The notes beneath the pieces were generated by a model, which made no database searches, was not told the DNA's origin, and saw nothing but the letters and a program-made list of their open reading frames with translations. This document shows positions 9,301-15,498 of a stretch of 31,756 nucleotides of DNA, one piece after another. Within the stretch, counting starts at the first letter, position 1. Each line of letters opens with the position of its first letter. The stretch lies in assembly GCA_036377055.1 (NCBI GenBank), contig DASUZD010000240.1:1-31756 (forward strand), given 5' to 3'. The position numbers and the translations under genes were made by a program. This stretch comes from DASUZD01 sp036377055 (lineage in GTDB: Bacteria; Actinomycetota; Thermoleophilia; Gaiellales; Gaiellaceae).

Positions 9301-10061
9301 AAGTGACCTTCCAGCTCCGCCAGGGCGCGTCGGCACTGCTCGCCGGCACGATCCTGGAGAGCCAGACGGCGAATGCCGGCAACGGCGGAGTCCTGAACTT
9401 CTCGACCCAGCTCACGCCGGGCTCGACGTACCAGATGTGCGAGGTGCTCGGCCCGCTCGGGCCGGGCTGGACGACGACGCTCGGGCCGCCGCTCTACTCG
9501 GTCTACAACCCGAGCGGCGACAACAGCACGGTCTGCACCGACTTCACCGTCGCGGCAGGCGTGACCAAGACGTTCGCGATCGACAACAAGCCGCCTCCGG
9601 GCGGGCTCGCGTTCACGATCGGCTACTGGAAGAACTGGTCGTCCTGCACGGGCGGCGGACAGAAGCCGGTTCTCGACCAGACGCTGCTGAAGATGGCCAA
9701 CGCCGGCACTCCGGCCACGCTGGGCCTGCTGGTCCTCAACCCGAACACGCTCGGCGCTGCGACCGCCTGCAACTACGCGGTGAACATCCTCAGCAAGTCG
9801 ACGATCGACGGGAAGAAGAAGATGTCGAGCGACCCGCTGTTCAACATGGCGGCGCAGCTGCTCGCGGCTGACTTGAATGTCGGGGCGGGCAGCGGTAATT
9901 GCGCGGCATCGGCGACGGCGATCAACCAGGCGCATGCCCTGCTGACGAAGTACAAGTTCGACGGGAACGGCTACACGCCGAAGCTGACGACGGCGGACGC
10001 CAACCTGGCGAATAGCCTCGCCACGACGCTCGACAAGTACAACAACAACAAACTCTGCTGA
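6345..10061 (+). CDS. Giant secreted multidomain surface protein with SpaA-like repeats and GYWKNW C-terminal domain
   Basis: The 1238-residue product starts with a signal peptide (residues 1 to about 28, cleavage near AAG). A unique N-terminal region follows, then a DUF11-like beta domain (around 285-480, TVVTHVYATNPAARVVTLNLT). Next are two SpaA/prealbumin-like modules (about 489-585 and 588-683, with DTYTVKETG and EGSYTITETQQAGW). Three tandem copies of another such module come next (about 684-967; IIVKKVT, then GYSVxETVPSGWDLTS, TCDDGSP, GETVTCTFTN). A further module (about 968-1088) precedes a C-terminal domain beginning TIGYWKNWSSC (1093-1098), a motif I know from the C-termini of other large bacterial surface proteins. 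There is no LPxTG or anchoring helix. It is probably a surface or matrix protein. It follows the two-component pair and ends at strong hairpins. Confidence 0.88.
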   Translation: MRGKPHTTGRLALAAILTILVGALIVGPAAGRTDSRSTTSGTAAITTDPSGVSFKLAGCKLPAGGTLPIAGKFICPDGDYTEGNLGKSWNELDLVPLRITAVAGQSAPSSQTYSFRIAADYNKNSIPGWDFIENGFEATSSGCINPSISDPQVVVGTTTQSVYRTITVTQNENTTCQIDLYARLGLGSHGFPGSSLHVNLLNNSGTEAGIGNKESSIPVNEISPQELNKDMSATQGTDHIWTLKKEPTPAHVDFTNTCDPSASLSTAVSIKVTWEKLAANPSGPITVVTHVYATNPAARVVTLNLTDDIRSGTAVLDTATAGPTDLPANSNTLVLTHTTSVPSGTTDLNDVATGSYTDKVTGIPIPGTTTAKASSPVQFSGPETNQTASINDIESITGSGLSYSTDSFSGASGAFDLGYVAGTKTTGAVSWTSDTQTGNSSVTFNKTIYATSGATGSGDLADTAALTGSDGFSTSANADITVSSDARVKLTINKSIPNVLQGSETETFNFEVYDSGNNLVASPSISFAAGDTNKSIDVTNLAPDTYTVKETGSASGKWNPQSDQVKTISLPSCSGSVSFANNFGPAAAKAIKVTQPAGSESGWEMILSGPGTPAGGEKVSTNASGNALFSTQLQEGSYTITETQQAGWEQAPGSPSGECSFTVDYPANSGHLYVCTFTNRKLAKIIVKKVTDPDPDPTSTSFSFTAGGGLNPTSFSLANGGQQTFSDLSPKNGYSVGETVPSGWDLTSSTCDDGSPISNIDLSPGETVTCTFTNTLKRGKIIVKKVTNPSPDPTASSFSFSAGGLNPTSFSLANGGQQTYSNLLPGNGYSVAETVPSGWDLTSATCDDGSPVSKIDVSAGETVTCTFTNRLRGKIIIKKVTNPNPDPSDTSFSFSAGGGLAPSSFSLKNGQQQTFSDVVPKNGYSASETVPSGWDLTSKTCDDGSPVSNIDVAPGETVTCTFTNTARGKAKVIKTFSGLPPAGTQQVTFQLRQGASALLAGTILESQTANAGNGGVLNFSTQLTPGSTYQMCEVLGPLGPGWTTTLGPPLYSVYNPSGDNSTVCTDFTVAAGVTKTFAIDNKPPPGGLAFTIGYWKNWSSCTGGGQKPVLDQTLLKMANAGTPATLGLLVLNPNTLGAATACNYAVNILSKSTIDGKKKMSSDPLFNMAAQLLAADLNVGAGSGNCAASATAINQAHALLTKYKFDGNGYTPKLTTADANLANSLATTLDKYNNNKLC
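8394..9244 (+). repeat. Three in-frame tandem repeats of 282-288 bp
   Basis: The codons for K(I)IVKKVT start at 8394, 8682 and 8964. Each unit encodes about 95 residues: IIVKKVT-(D/N)P-DP, a GGL(N/A)PxSFSL strand, GYS(V/A)xETVPSGWDLTS, then TCDDGSP and GETVTCTFTN. They are distinct in sequence from the 273-bp repeats of the first gene but share the same plan, including the final CTFTN/CTVTN strand. Confidence 0.9.
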
Positions 10062-10070
10062 CGGGATGAG

Positions 10071-10096
10071 GGGGTCGAGGTCCTGCCTCGATCCCC
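10071..10096 (+). terminator. Hairpin just after the giant secreted-protein gene
   Basis: GGGGTCGAGG (10071-10080) pairs with CCTCGA-T-CCCC (10086-10096) with a single bulged T and a 5-base loop, 9 bp after the stop codon. The left arm can also pair with CCTCGACC at 10095-10102, so two alternative folds exist. Confidence 0.5.
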
Positions 10097-10115
10097 TCGA
10101 CCGCTCGCGGAGAAA

Positions 10116-10156
10116 GCCGAGGAGGAGGGCCCAGCCGCAGGGCCTCCCTCCTCGGC
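10116..10156. terminator. Bidirectional terminator between convergent genes
   Basis: GCCGAGGAGG (10116-10125) pairs perfectly with CCTCCTCGGC (10147-10156), and the inner GGGCC/GGCC bases can extend the stem. The plus-strand side is followed by the pyrimidine-rich CTTGTCTCCTCT. It lies between two convergent genes ending at 10061 (+) and 10180 (-). Confidence 0.75.
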
Positions 10157-10179
10157 CTTGTCTCCTCTAAGACGTCGAT

Positions 10180-11700
10180 CTAGGGCACGGCCCAGACGTT
10201 CAGGAAGAAGTCGCGGAGGCCGCTCGCCGTGCGCGGATCAGCGACATCCGGGTTGATGTATGCGAGCTCGCTTTGCGCGGCGCTGGTCCCGAAGAGCAGC
10301 CGGTAGTCGTCGGCGATCATCTCGTCCTTCGACCAGTTGTACGTCGAGTCGAGCCGCGGGTCGCTCGCGATTCCTCGCGCTGCGAGGTACTTCGTCCACT
10401 CACCCTGCTGCGACATGTACAGGTGGTAGAGCGTCCAGACGTGGCCGTACTCGTGCGCGACGATCGCGTCCGGTCGATCGGTGAAGACTGACCCAGGCGC
10501 CGCCTGGAGGCTCATGATCGCCTTGAAGTTGCCGTAGGCGCCGTTCGTTTCGGAGGCGCTCGCGGACGTTGAAGAGGCGTACTGCGTCTGCAACCGCACG
10601 GTCAGTGTTGGACCGATCCGCCCGAGCTCGAGCGCGTTCGCCTTGAGCAGGCTGTAGATCTGCTGCGCCGTCCAGCCGGTCGCGCCGGAGTAGATCTGGA
10701 TCGTCACGCCCTCCGGAGTCACGAGCTGGTCGACGACGCCGGACGGAAGCGACGAGGCTGCGACGCTGAAGGAGAGCGTCGCCGAGCCGACGTTGCCCGA
10801 CGAGTCGGTCGCGCGGGCGCTGAGCGTGTGAGAGCCGGCGGCGAGCGAAGATGTGTCGAGCGGGTAGCTCCACGAGCTCGTTCCGGTCGCGAGGGCGTAG
10901 GCGCCTCCGTCGACGGCGACCTCGACCTTCGCGACCTGACGGTCGTCCCCCGCCGAGCCCGTCACCGTGACCGCTCCCGAGACCGACGCGCCCGAAGCCG
11001 GGCTCGTGAACGCGACCGTCGGCGCCGAGACGTCGTTCCGGACGCTGACCGACTCGCTCGTGGTCGCGGCATTGCCGGCCGCGTCGATGGCCTGAGCGCG
11101 CAGGACGTGCGAGCCGTCCGAGAGCGTCGTGGTGTCGACGGACGCAGCCCAGGCGGTCGTTCCCGAAGCCGCCTGCCACATCCCGCCGTCGACGCTGACC
11201 GCGACGCTCGCAACCTTCGAGTTGTCGCCCGCCGACCCGGCGACGGCGAGCGTCCCGGCGACGGTAGCGCCGCTGGTCGGCGCCACGATCGAGACGGTCG
11301 GAGGCGTCGTGTCCGCGACGGCGTTCTTCACGGTCAGCCCCTCGGAGGTGACCGACGTGTTCCCGGTGGAGTCGGTGGCGCGGGCGTTGAGCGTGTGGCC
11401 TCCGTCGGCGAGCTTCGTCGTGTCGACGGCGTACGACCAGCTGCCGGTGCCCTGCGCCAGCGCGTACGCGCCGCCGTCCACGCTCACCTCGACCTTCGCG
11501 ACCTTCACGTTGTCGGCCGCGCTGCCGGCGACGCCGACGGCGCCTGCCACGGTGGCTCCCGCGGCAGGAGCAGCGATCGCGACGGAGGGAGGAGTCCGGT
11601 CGCGGCCTCCCTTCCCTCCGCTGCCGGAGCCTGCGCTCGCCGCTCCGGCGACCAGGAAGACGACCAGAGAGATTCCGACGATGAGCGTGCGGCGTGCCAT
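10180..11700 (-). CDS. Secreted protein with three Ig-like repeats and a zinc-metallopeptidase-like domain
   Basis: The start is the ATG at 11700: GGAGGT (11708-11713) lies 7 bases upstream and a signal peptide follows at once (MARRTLIVGISLVVFLVAGAASA). A longer frame to 11913 adds a charged stretch before the signal peptide and is unlikely. Residues 36-313 are three bacterial Ig-like (Big_7-type) repeats of about 93 residues, each beginning PPTVxIxAPxxGATV and ending in RATDSxGN. The C-terminal domain (about 325-506) has DAIVAHEYGHVW, giving an HExxH zinc site at 416-420 with Glu417 as catalytic base. About 40 residues later, WSKDEMIADDYRLLFG offers Glu460 as a gluzincin-type third ligand. 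It probably acts outside the cell on protein or peptidoglycan; the substrate is unknown. Confidence 0.85.
   Translation of the reverse strand: MARRTLIVGISLVVFLVAGAASAGSGSGGKGGRDRTPPSVAIAAPAAGATVAGAVGVAGSAADNVKVAKVEVSVDGGAYALAQGTGSWSYAVDTTKLADGGHTLNARATDSTGNTSVTSEGLTVKNAVADTTPPTVSIVAPTSGATVAGTLAVAGSAGDNSKVASVAVSVDGGMWQAASGTTAWAASVDTTTLSDGSHVLRAQAIDAAGNAATTSESVSVRNDVSAPTVAFTSPASGASVSGAVTVTGSAGDDRQVAKVEVAVDGGAYALATGTSSWSYPLDTSSLAAGSHTLSARATDSSGNVGSATLSFSVAASSLPSGVVDQLVTPEGVTIQIYSGATGWTAQQIYSLLKANALELGRIGPTLTVRLQTQYASSTSASASETNGAYGNFKAIMSLQAAPGSVFTDRPDAIVAHEYGHVWTLYHLYMSQQGEWTKYLAARGIASDPRLDSTYNWSKDEMIADDYRLLFGTSAAQSELAYINPDVADPRTASGLRDFFLNVWAVP
10762..11595 (-). repeat. Three Ig-like domain repeats of about 280 bp
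   Basis: Residues 36-128, 131-222 and 225-313 of the metallopeptidase-like protein are three homologous Ig-like domains. Each has PPxV, an AGxVxVxGSAxD core, a VDGGxxxxAxGT strand and a closing (R)AxDxxGN strand. Copies 1 and 3 share VDGGAYALA. Confidence 0.85.
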
Positions 11701-11772
11701 GGGACTGACCTCCGAGTCGCCCGTCCGTGTCTGGGCGCAGCCGCAACGCCACGTTTCCGTATCCGAACCGGG

Positions 11773-11790
11773 ATCGGCCGCCCGGCCGAT
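11773..11790. promoter_or_regulatory. Palindrome in the divergent control region
   Basis: ATCGGCCG-CC-CGGCCGAT is an 8+2+8 perfect dyad located 72 bp upstream of the metallopeptidase-like gene and 134 bp upstream of the response regulator at 11925. Its central gap of two bases favours a protein-binding site. Confidence 0.4.
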
Positions 11791-11814
11791 TCCAGCCATC
11801 CCTCGAACGGGATG

Positions 11815-11896
11815 CGTCTCGACCGGGACCAGCCCTAGGTCCAGCGAACGTCTCGACCGGCCCGGAGAAGGAACTCGACCATCGTCGGTCGAGACG
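11815..11896. promoter_or_regulatory. Cluster of CTCGACC motifs upstream of a response regulator
   Basis: CGTCTCGACCGG occurs twice as an exact direct repeat (11815-11826 and 11849-11860, 34 bp apart). CTCGACC then recurs at 11874-11880 and inverted as GGTCGAG at 11887-11893, forming a 7-bp inverted repeat around ATCGTC. The cluster ends 28 bp before the start codon, so it is a candidate binding array or an RNA hairpin in the leader. Confidence 0.4.
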
Positions 11897-11924
11897 AGCG
11901 GCCGAACGCGCAAGGCTGCGAGGG

Positions 11925-12539
11925 ATGCCGCTTCGCCTGCTGCTCGCCGACGACCACCCGCTCATCCTCTGGGCCTACCGGCACGAGCTCGACCGCGCCG
12001 GCGGCTTCGAGGTGGTGGCGGAGGTCCACACCGGGAGCCAGGTCCTTCCACGCACAGGCCAGACCACGCCCGACGTCGTCGTGCTCGACATCGGCCTTCC
12101 GGAGCTCGACGGGCTCGCGTGCCTCGCCCGGCTGCGGACGGCGCACCCCGAGATCAAGATCGTCATCTGTTCCGGCTCCGCGGATCCGGAGCAGGTCGCT
12201 GCGGCGCGGGAGGGCGGCGCCGCCGGCTACATCGTCAAGTCACTCCCCGCCGACGAGCTTCCGGTCGCGCTGTGCACCGCGCTCGAGCAGGACGAGTTCC
12301 GCGTCTTCGGGGTCGAGGAGTCGGCGCCGGCCTACGACGAGGTCATCTCTGGCCTCAGCGAGCGCGAGATCTCGATGCTCAGGACGCTCGCGCGTGGGCT
12401 CTCCAACAAGGCGATCGGCCGCGAGCTGTGGATCACCGAGCAGACGGTGAAGTTCCACCTCACCAACATCTACCGGAAGCTCGGCGTCGAGAACCGCACG
12501 CAGGCGACGCGCGTCGCCTACGAGCACGGTCTCGTCTAA
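11925..12539 (+). CDS. Orphan response regulator, NarL/LuxR family
   Basis: The 204-residue protein is started at ATG 11925 because the receiver begins directly after it (MPLRLLLADDHP); a longer frame to 11727 adds an Arg/Pro-rich stretch with no domain. The receiver has Asp9-Asp10, phospho-acceptor Asp55 (VVVLDIGLPE), Ser83 and Lys105. The LuxR helix-turn-helix spans about 143-204 (LSEREISMLRTLARG, TEQTVKFHLTNIYRKLGV). The DNA-binding part is nearly the same as in the regulator at 13540, so the two arose by duplication and may share sites. No kinase is adjacent. Its stop overlaps the stop of the convergent regulator on the other strand by 4 bp. It may control the divergent metallopeptidase-like gene and itself through the repeats upstream (inference). 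Confidence 0.9.
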   Translation: MPLRLLLADDHPLILWAYRHELDRAGGFEVVAEVHTGSQVLPRTGQTTPDVVVLDIGLPELDGLACLARLRTAHPEIKIVICSGSADPEQVAAAREGGAAGYIVKSLPADELPVALCTALEQDEFRVFGVEESAPAYDEVISGLSEREISMLRTLARGLSNKAIGRELWITEQTVKFHLTNIYRKLGVENRTQATRVAYEHGLV

Positions 12540-13273
12540 ACCGCGGACGAGCCCTGGACGAGGCCGGCGTGGATCGCGTACGCCGTGGCCTCGGTGCGAT
12601 TCGAGATCTGGAGCTTCGCGAGGATGTTCGAGATGTGGTTCCGAACCGTGTGCGGGCTCAGGAACAGCGTCTGAGCGATCTCGGCGTTTGGTTTCCCGCG
12701 CGCGAGCAGCTCGAGGACCTCGAGCTCGCGGTCGCTGAGCAGCGCCGCCGGCGCAGGGATAGGAGCCGGCGCCGGCCGGATGCGCCCGAGGAGCTTCGTC
12801 GCCAGCCCCGGCGAGAGAAGCGCGCCGCCGCCGGCGGCGACGCGAATGCCGGCGACGAGCGTCTCCGGCAGCGTGCCTTTCACGAGATAGCCGGTCGCGC
12901 CGGCCAGCATCGCCTCGAGCACGTCCTCGTCCGCGCCTGAGATCGTCAGCACGAGGACGCGGACGTCGGGCGCCACAGCGCGGAGCCGGTAGATCGTCTC
13001 GACGCCGCCGAGACCGGGCATCTGAAGGTCCATGAGGACGACGTCGGGGTCGGCGTCGAACACTTTCTCCAGCAGCGTCTCGCCGCTGCCGGCCGTGCCG
13101 ACGATCGTCAGTCCTTTGGCGCCGAGGAGCTCGGCGAGCCCTTCCCGGAACAGCCGGTCGTCGTCGACGACGAACACACGGACGTCGTCGGGCCCCGACC
13201 CGTTCGCGTTCGAGCTGGTCTCGTTTGCGGCACTCACGCTCCGATTGTTCGCCGCATGGAGCGCTTCGTCCAA
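12536..13273 (-). CDS. Orphan response regulator, NarL/LuxR family (TTG start)
   Basis: The start is placed at TTG 13273 because AGGAGG (13278-13283 on the plus strand, reverse-complemented) lies 4 bases upstream. The longer frame to 13498 has no better site and crosses the intergenic motif region. The product has 245 residues: a 30-residue Asn/Ser-rich tail, then a receiver with Asp37-39, phospho-acceptor Asp82 (VVLMDLQMPG), Thr110 and Lys132. A Pro/Ala linker (IRPAPAPIPAPAA) leads to a LuxR helix-turn-helix (about 178-236, LSDRELEVLELLARGK, SPHTVRNHISNILAKL). It is more like typical NarL regulators than its two neighbours. It converges on the gene at 11925 with overlapping stop codons. No partner kinase is adjacent. 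Confidence 0.88.
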   Translation of the reverse strand: MDEALHAANNRSVSAANETSSNANGSGPDDVRVFVVDDDRLFREGLAELLGAKGLTIVGTAGSGETLLEKVFDADPDVVLMDLQMPGLGGVETIYRLRAVAPDVRVLVLTISGADEDVLEAMLAGATGYLVKGTLPETLVAGIRVAAGGGALLSPGLATKLLGRIRPAPAPIPAPAALLSDRELEVLELLARGKPNAEIAQTLFLSPHTVRNHISNILAKLQISNRTEATAYAIHAGLVQGSSAV

Positions 13274-13313
13274 AGATCCTCCTGTCGGGTCTTCACCCGT
13301 TCTAGTTCCGCAG

Positions 13314-13468
13314 CTGTGGATTGTCAAGCGACAGTTCCTGTGGAAACGTCCGGCTCGGGGCCGTGGTTGTTCGCGTCTCGGGCCCGCTTCTCCTCCCGGA
13401 TCGGACCTCGCGATAGGTACGGATGTCCTATTGAGACTCCCCTCCACAGGTGGAACTCTCCGTGTGGA
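13314..13468. promoter_or_regulatory. Divergent control region with four TGTGGA motifs
   Basis: The 266 bp between the divergent regulators (13274-13539) hold CTGTGGA at 13314-13320 and 13338-13344. The inverted copy TCCACAG is at 13443-13449 and GTGTGGA at 13462-13468. The paired spacing (24 bp, and 19 bp in opposite orientation) suggests a binding site for one of the two regulators. No confident -10/-35 pair could be assigned by eye. Confidence 0.35.
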
Positions 13469-13539
13469 AAACCAATGCGGCCGTGCCGGAGCGCGCAATG
13501 CGGCGCGCGCTCAGTAGTAGGGAGAGAACGGGGGAAGGG

Positions 13540-14169
13540 ATGACGATCCGGGTTCTGCTCGCGGACGACCATCGGCTCGTCCTCGAAGGCCTTCAGCTCG
13601 CGTTCGCGGGCGTCGATGGGATCGAGGTTGTCGGCACGGCGAGCGAGGGGCGGCAGGTCCTGCCGATGATCGTGCGCACGAATCCCGATCTCGTGCTGCT
13701 CGACATGCGCTTGCCGGACATGGACGGGCTCGCGTGCTTGGAGCGGATTCGGAAGCTCCACCCCTCGGTGAAGGTCGTGATGCTGTCGGCGTTCGACGAG
13801 CACTCGCGCGTGCGCGCCGCCCTCAAGCGAGGCGCGAGCGCCTACATCGTCAAGACCGTCAACCCGCTGGACATCCCGACCGCGCTGCGCCAGGTCTTCC
13901 AGCCGGCGATCTACTTCTCGACGAACCTGGGCGAGGAGGACGAGTCCGCCGCCGCCGTCGGCCTGACGGAACGCGAGCTCGCCATGCTGCGCGCGATCTC
14001 GCGCGGACTCTCGAACGCGGCGATCAGCAAGGAGTTCTGGGTCACCGAGCAGACGGTGAAGTTCCACCTGACGAACATCTACCGCAAGCTCGGCGTGAAG
14101 AACCGCACCGAAGCCTCGCGCTACGCGTACCAGCACGGCCTCGTCGACGACGTCGTGCCGGCGGCTTAG
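13540..14169 (+). CDS. Orphan response regulator, NarL/LuxR family, paralogue of the one at 11925
   Basis: ATG 13540 is chosen because the receiver begins at once (MTIRVLLADDHRLVLEG) and a purine-rich GGGGGAAGGG precedes it closely; the frame could extend to 13450 but that part is intergenic in character. The product has 209 residues with Asp9-Asp10, phospho-acceptor Asp55 (LVLLDMRLPD), Ser83 and Lys105. The helix-turn-helix (about 141-200) shares TEQTVKFHLTNIYRKLGV exactly with the regulator at 11925, and the surrounding residues are close too. It is divergent from the regulator ending at 12536 and convergent with the GT87 gene 25 bp downstream. Its partner kinase is not adjacent; the soluble kinase at 17434-18840 is one candidate within the window. 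Confidence 0.9.
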   Translation: MTIRVLLADDHRLVLEGLQLAFAGVDGIEVVGTASEGRQVLPMIVRTNPDLVLLDMRLPDMDGLACLERIRKLHPSVKVVMLSAFDEHSRVRAALKRGASAYIVKTVNPLDIPTALRQVFQPAIYFSTNLGEEDESAAAVGLTERELAMLRAISRGLSNAAISKEFWVTEQTVKFHLTNIYRKLGVKNRTEASRYAYQHGLVDDVVPAA

Positions 14170-14193
14170 ACGCGAGCCCGCAGGCCGAGGCGA

Positions 14194-15336
14194 CTACGTG
14201 GGCGTCAGCGCACCCGTCGCCGCCCTCGACACCGTCGGCGTTGGCACCTGCTGAGGGCCCACCCGCCGCACGCTGAGGACCGTGATCGTCGTCGTCACCG
14301 CGAGCACGACCACGATCTGCCACGCGTGCCACGGGGGCTCGACCGGGGAGATCCAGTACGCCATCGTCAGAAGCCAGGCGGCGTCTACCTTCCTGCGGGC
14401 GATCGCGAGGGGCACGAAGAGGATCACGAGGTAGTGCGTCCAGAGGATCGGCGACACGAGGAGGCCGAAGGCGAGCGCGGCTGCGAACAGGCCCAGATCC
14501 CGGTCGGTGGCAACCCTCACGGCAAGCGCCGCGATCAAGAGCGCGACGACGATCGCGAGGAGCCTCGCAAGCTGAACGCTCGTTCCGAGCCGGAGCGCAG
14601 CCGCTACGACCGAATGCGATCGAGCTTGAAACGCGGTCGCGTCGGCGGCGAGGAGGTCCCCGTACTGCGTGAAGCCCTTGAGCCCGATCAGTGACCAGCT
14701 GCCCAGGACGGTGCCGACGGCTACCGCGGTCGCCACACCAGCCTGCTTGAAGCGCCGCGTCGCGACGAGCCAGATGAGCAGCGGCCACGCGAGCAGCTTC
14801 AGCGCGATCACGAGCCCGACGGCCGCTGCGCCCCGCCACGAGCCGCGCTGACGCCAAGCGATCGCGACGCCGAGCGCGAGGAGACCGTCCGGCTGGCCGA
14901 GACCGACGCTCGCGACGAACGGAAAAGACGTGAGCGCGAGCCCGAAGACGCGCGGATCACGGACGCCGGCGACCCTCAGCGCGAAGACCAGTCCCGCCGT
15001 GCAGGCGAGGCCCCAGAGAACGACTGCCGGAACGAACGGCATGACCGACAACGGGACGACGAGAACCGCGAGCGGCGGCGGCGGGATGTACGAGTTGCCG
15101 GGAACGAGCAGCTTGGCGGGATCGGGGGTCAGGTACGGCGAGGTTCCGGCGAGGATGTGTCGACCCGCGGCCCAGGCGCCTCCGCGGAAGTCGAAGCCGT
15201 AGATGTTGGTGTTCGCCGCTGCGAAGAGCACGACCTCCGTCGCGAACAGGCCGAGGAGCACCGCAGGCCACGCCACGAGGTCGACGCCGCTTCTTCGCGC
15301 CCGAAGCGATGCATGCGGTGTGGTTGTCGCGGCCAT
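14194..15336 (-). CDS. GT87-family polyprenyl-phosphate-mannose-dependent mannosyltransferase-like membrane protein
   Basis: The 380-residue protein has about ten membrane helices. The early extracytoplasmic loop reads NTNIYGFDFRGGAWAAGRHILAGTSPYLTPD, the DUF2029/GT87 arrangement with a conserved Asp and the G-SPY motif. Other family features are YIPPPPLAVLVVPL, GQPDGLLALGVAIAWR and IALKLLAWPLLIWLVATRRFK. GT87 enzymes take mannose from a polyprenyl-phosphate donor and add it to lipoglycans outside the membrane in mycobacteria and relatives. The acceptor here is unknown. A paralogue lies at 28864-30036 with the same KxxxWPLLxWLVATRRF block. The ATG at 15336 is the only good start. The upstream 162 bp hold a hairpin belonging to the previous gene and probably this gene's own promoter. 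Confidence 0.82.
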   Translation of the reverse strand: MAATTTPHASLRARRSGVDLVAWPAVLLGLFATEVVLFAAANTNIYGFDFRGGAWAAGRHILAGTSPYLTPDPAKLLVPGNSYIPPPPLAVLVVPLSVMPFVPAVVLWGLACTAGLVFALRVAGVRDPRVFGLALTSFPFVASVGLGQPDGLLALGVAIAWRQRGSWRGAAAVGLVIALKLLAWPLLIWLVATRRFKQAGVATAVAVGTVLGSWSLIGLKGFTQYGDLLAADATAFQARSHSVVAAALRLGTSVQLARLLAIVVALLIAALAVRVATDRDLGLFAAALAFGLLVSPILWTHYLVILFVPLAIARRKVDAAWLLTMAYWISPVEPPWHAWQIVVVLAVTTTITVLSVRRVGPQQVPTPTVSRAATGALTPT

Positions 15337-15461
15337 ACCGAAATTGCACGCTTCCGGCCGCCGGAGGCCACCAAGCGAAGGTCGAGCATGGCCCTACCCG
15401 CTCCGGCAGGGGCCGTTCAGGCGCTCTTCGCGCTGCGAGCGCTCACCGATCGCTCGTACCC

Positions 15462-15494
15462 ACCAGTCTGAGCCGGCCGCGCGCCGGGTCTGGT
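15462..15494 (-). terminator. Hairpin after the GT-C-like gene
   Basis: ACCAG (15462-15466) pairs with CTGGT (15490-15494) and CCGGC (15473-15477) with GCCGG (15483-15487), with a CGCGC loop and an uneven internal loop. It begins 5 bp past the stop codon of the minus-strand gene at 15499. No U-tract is present. Confidence 0.4.
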
Positions 15495-15498
15495 CAGT

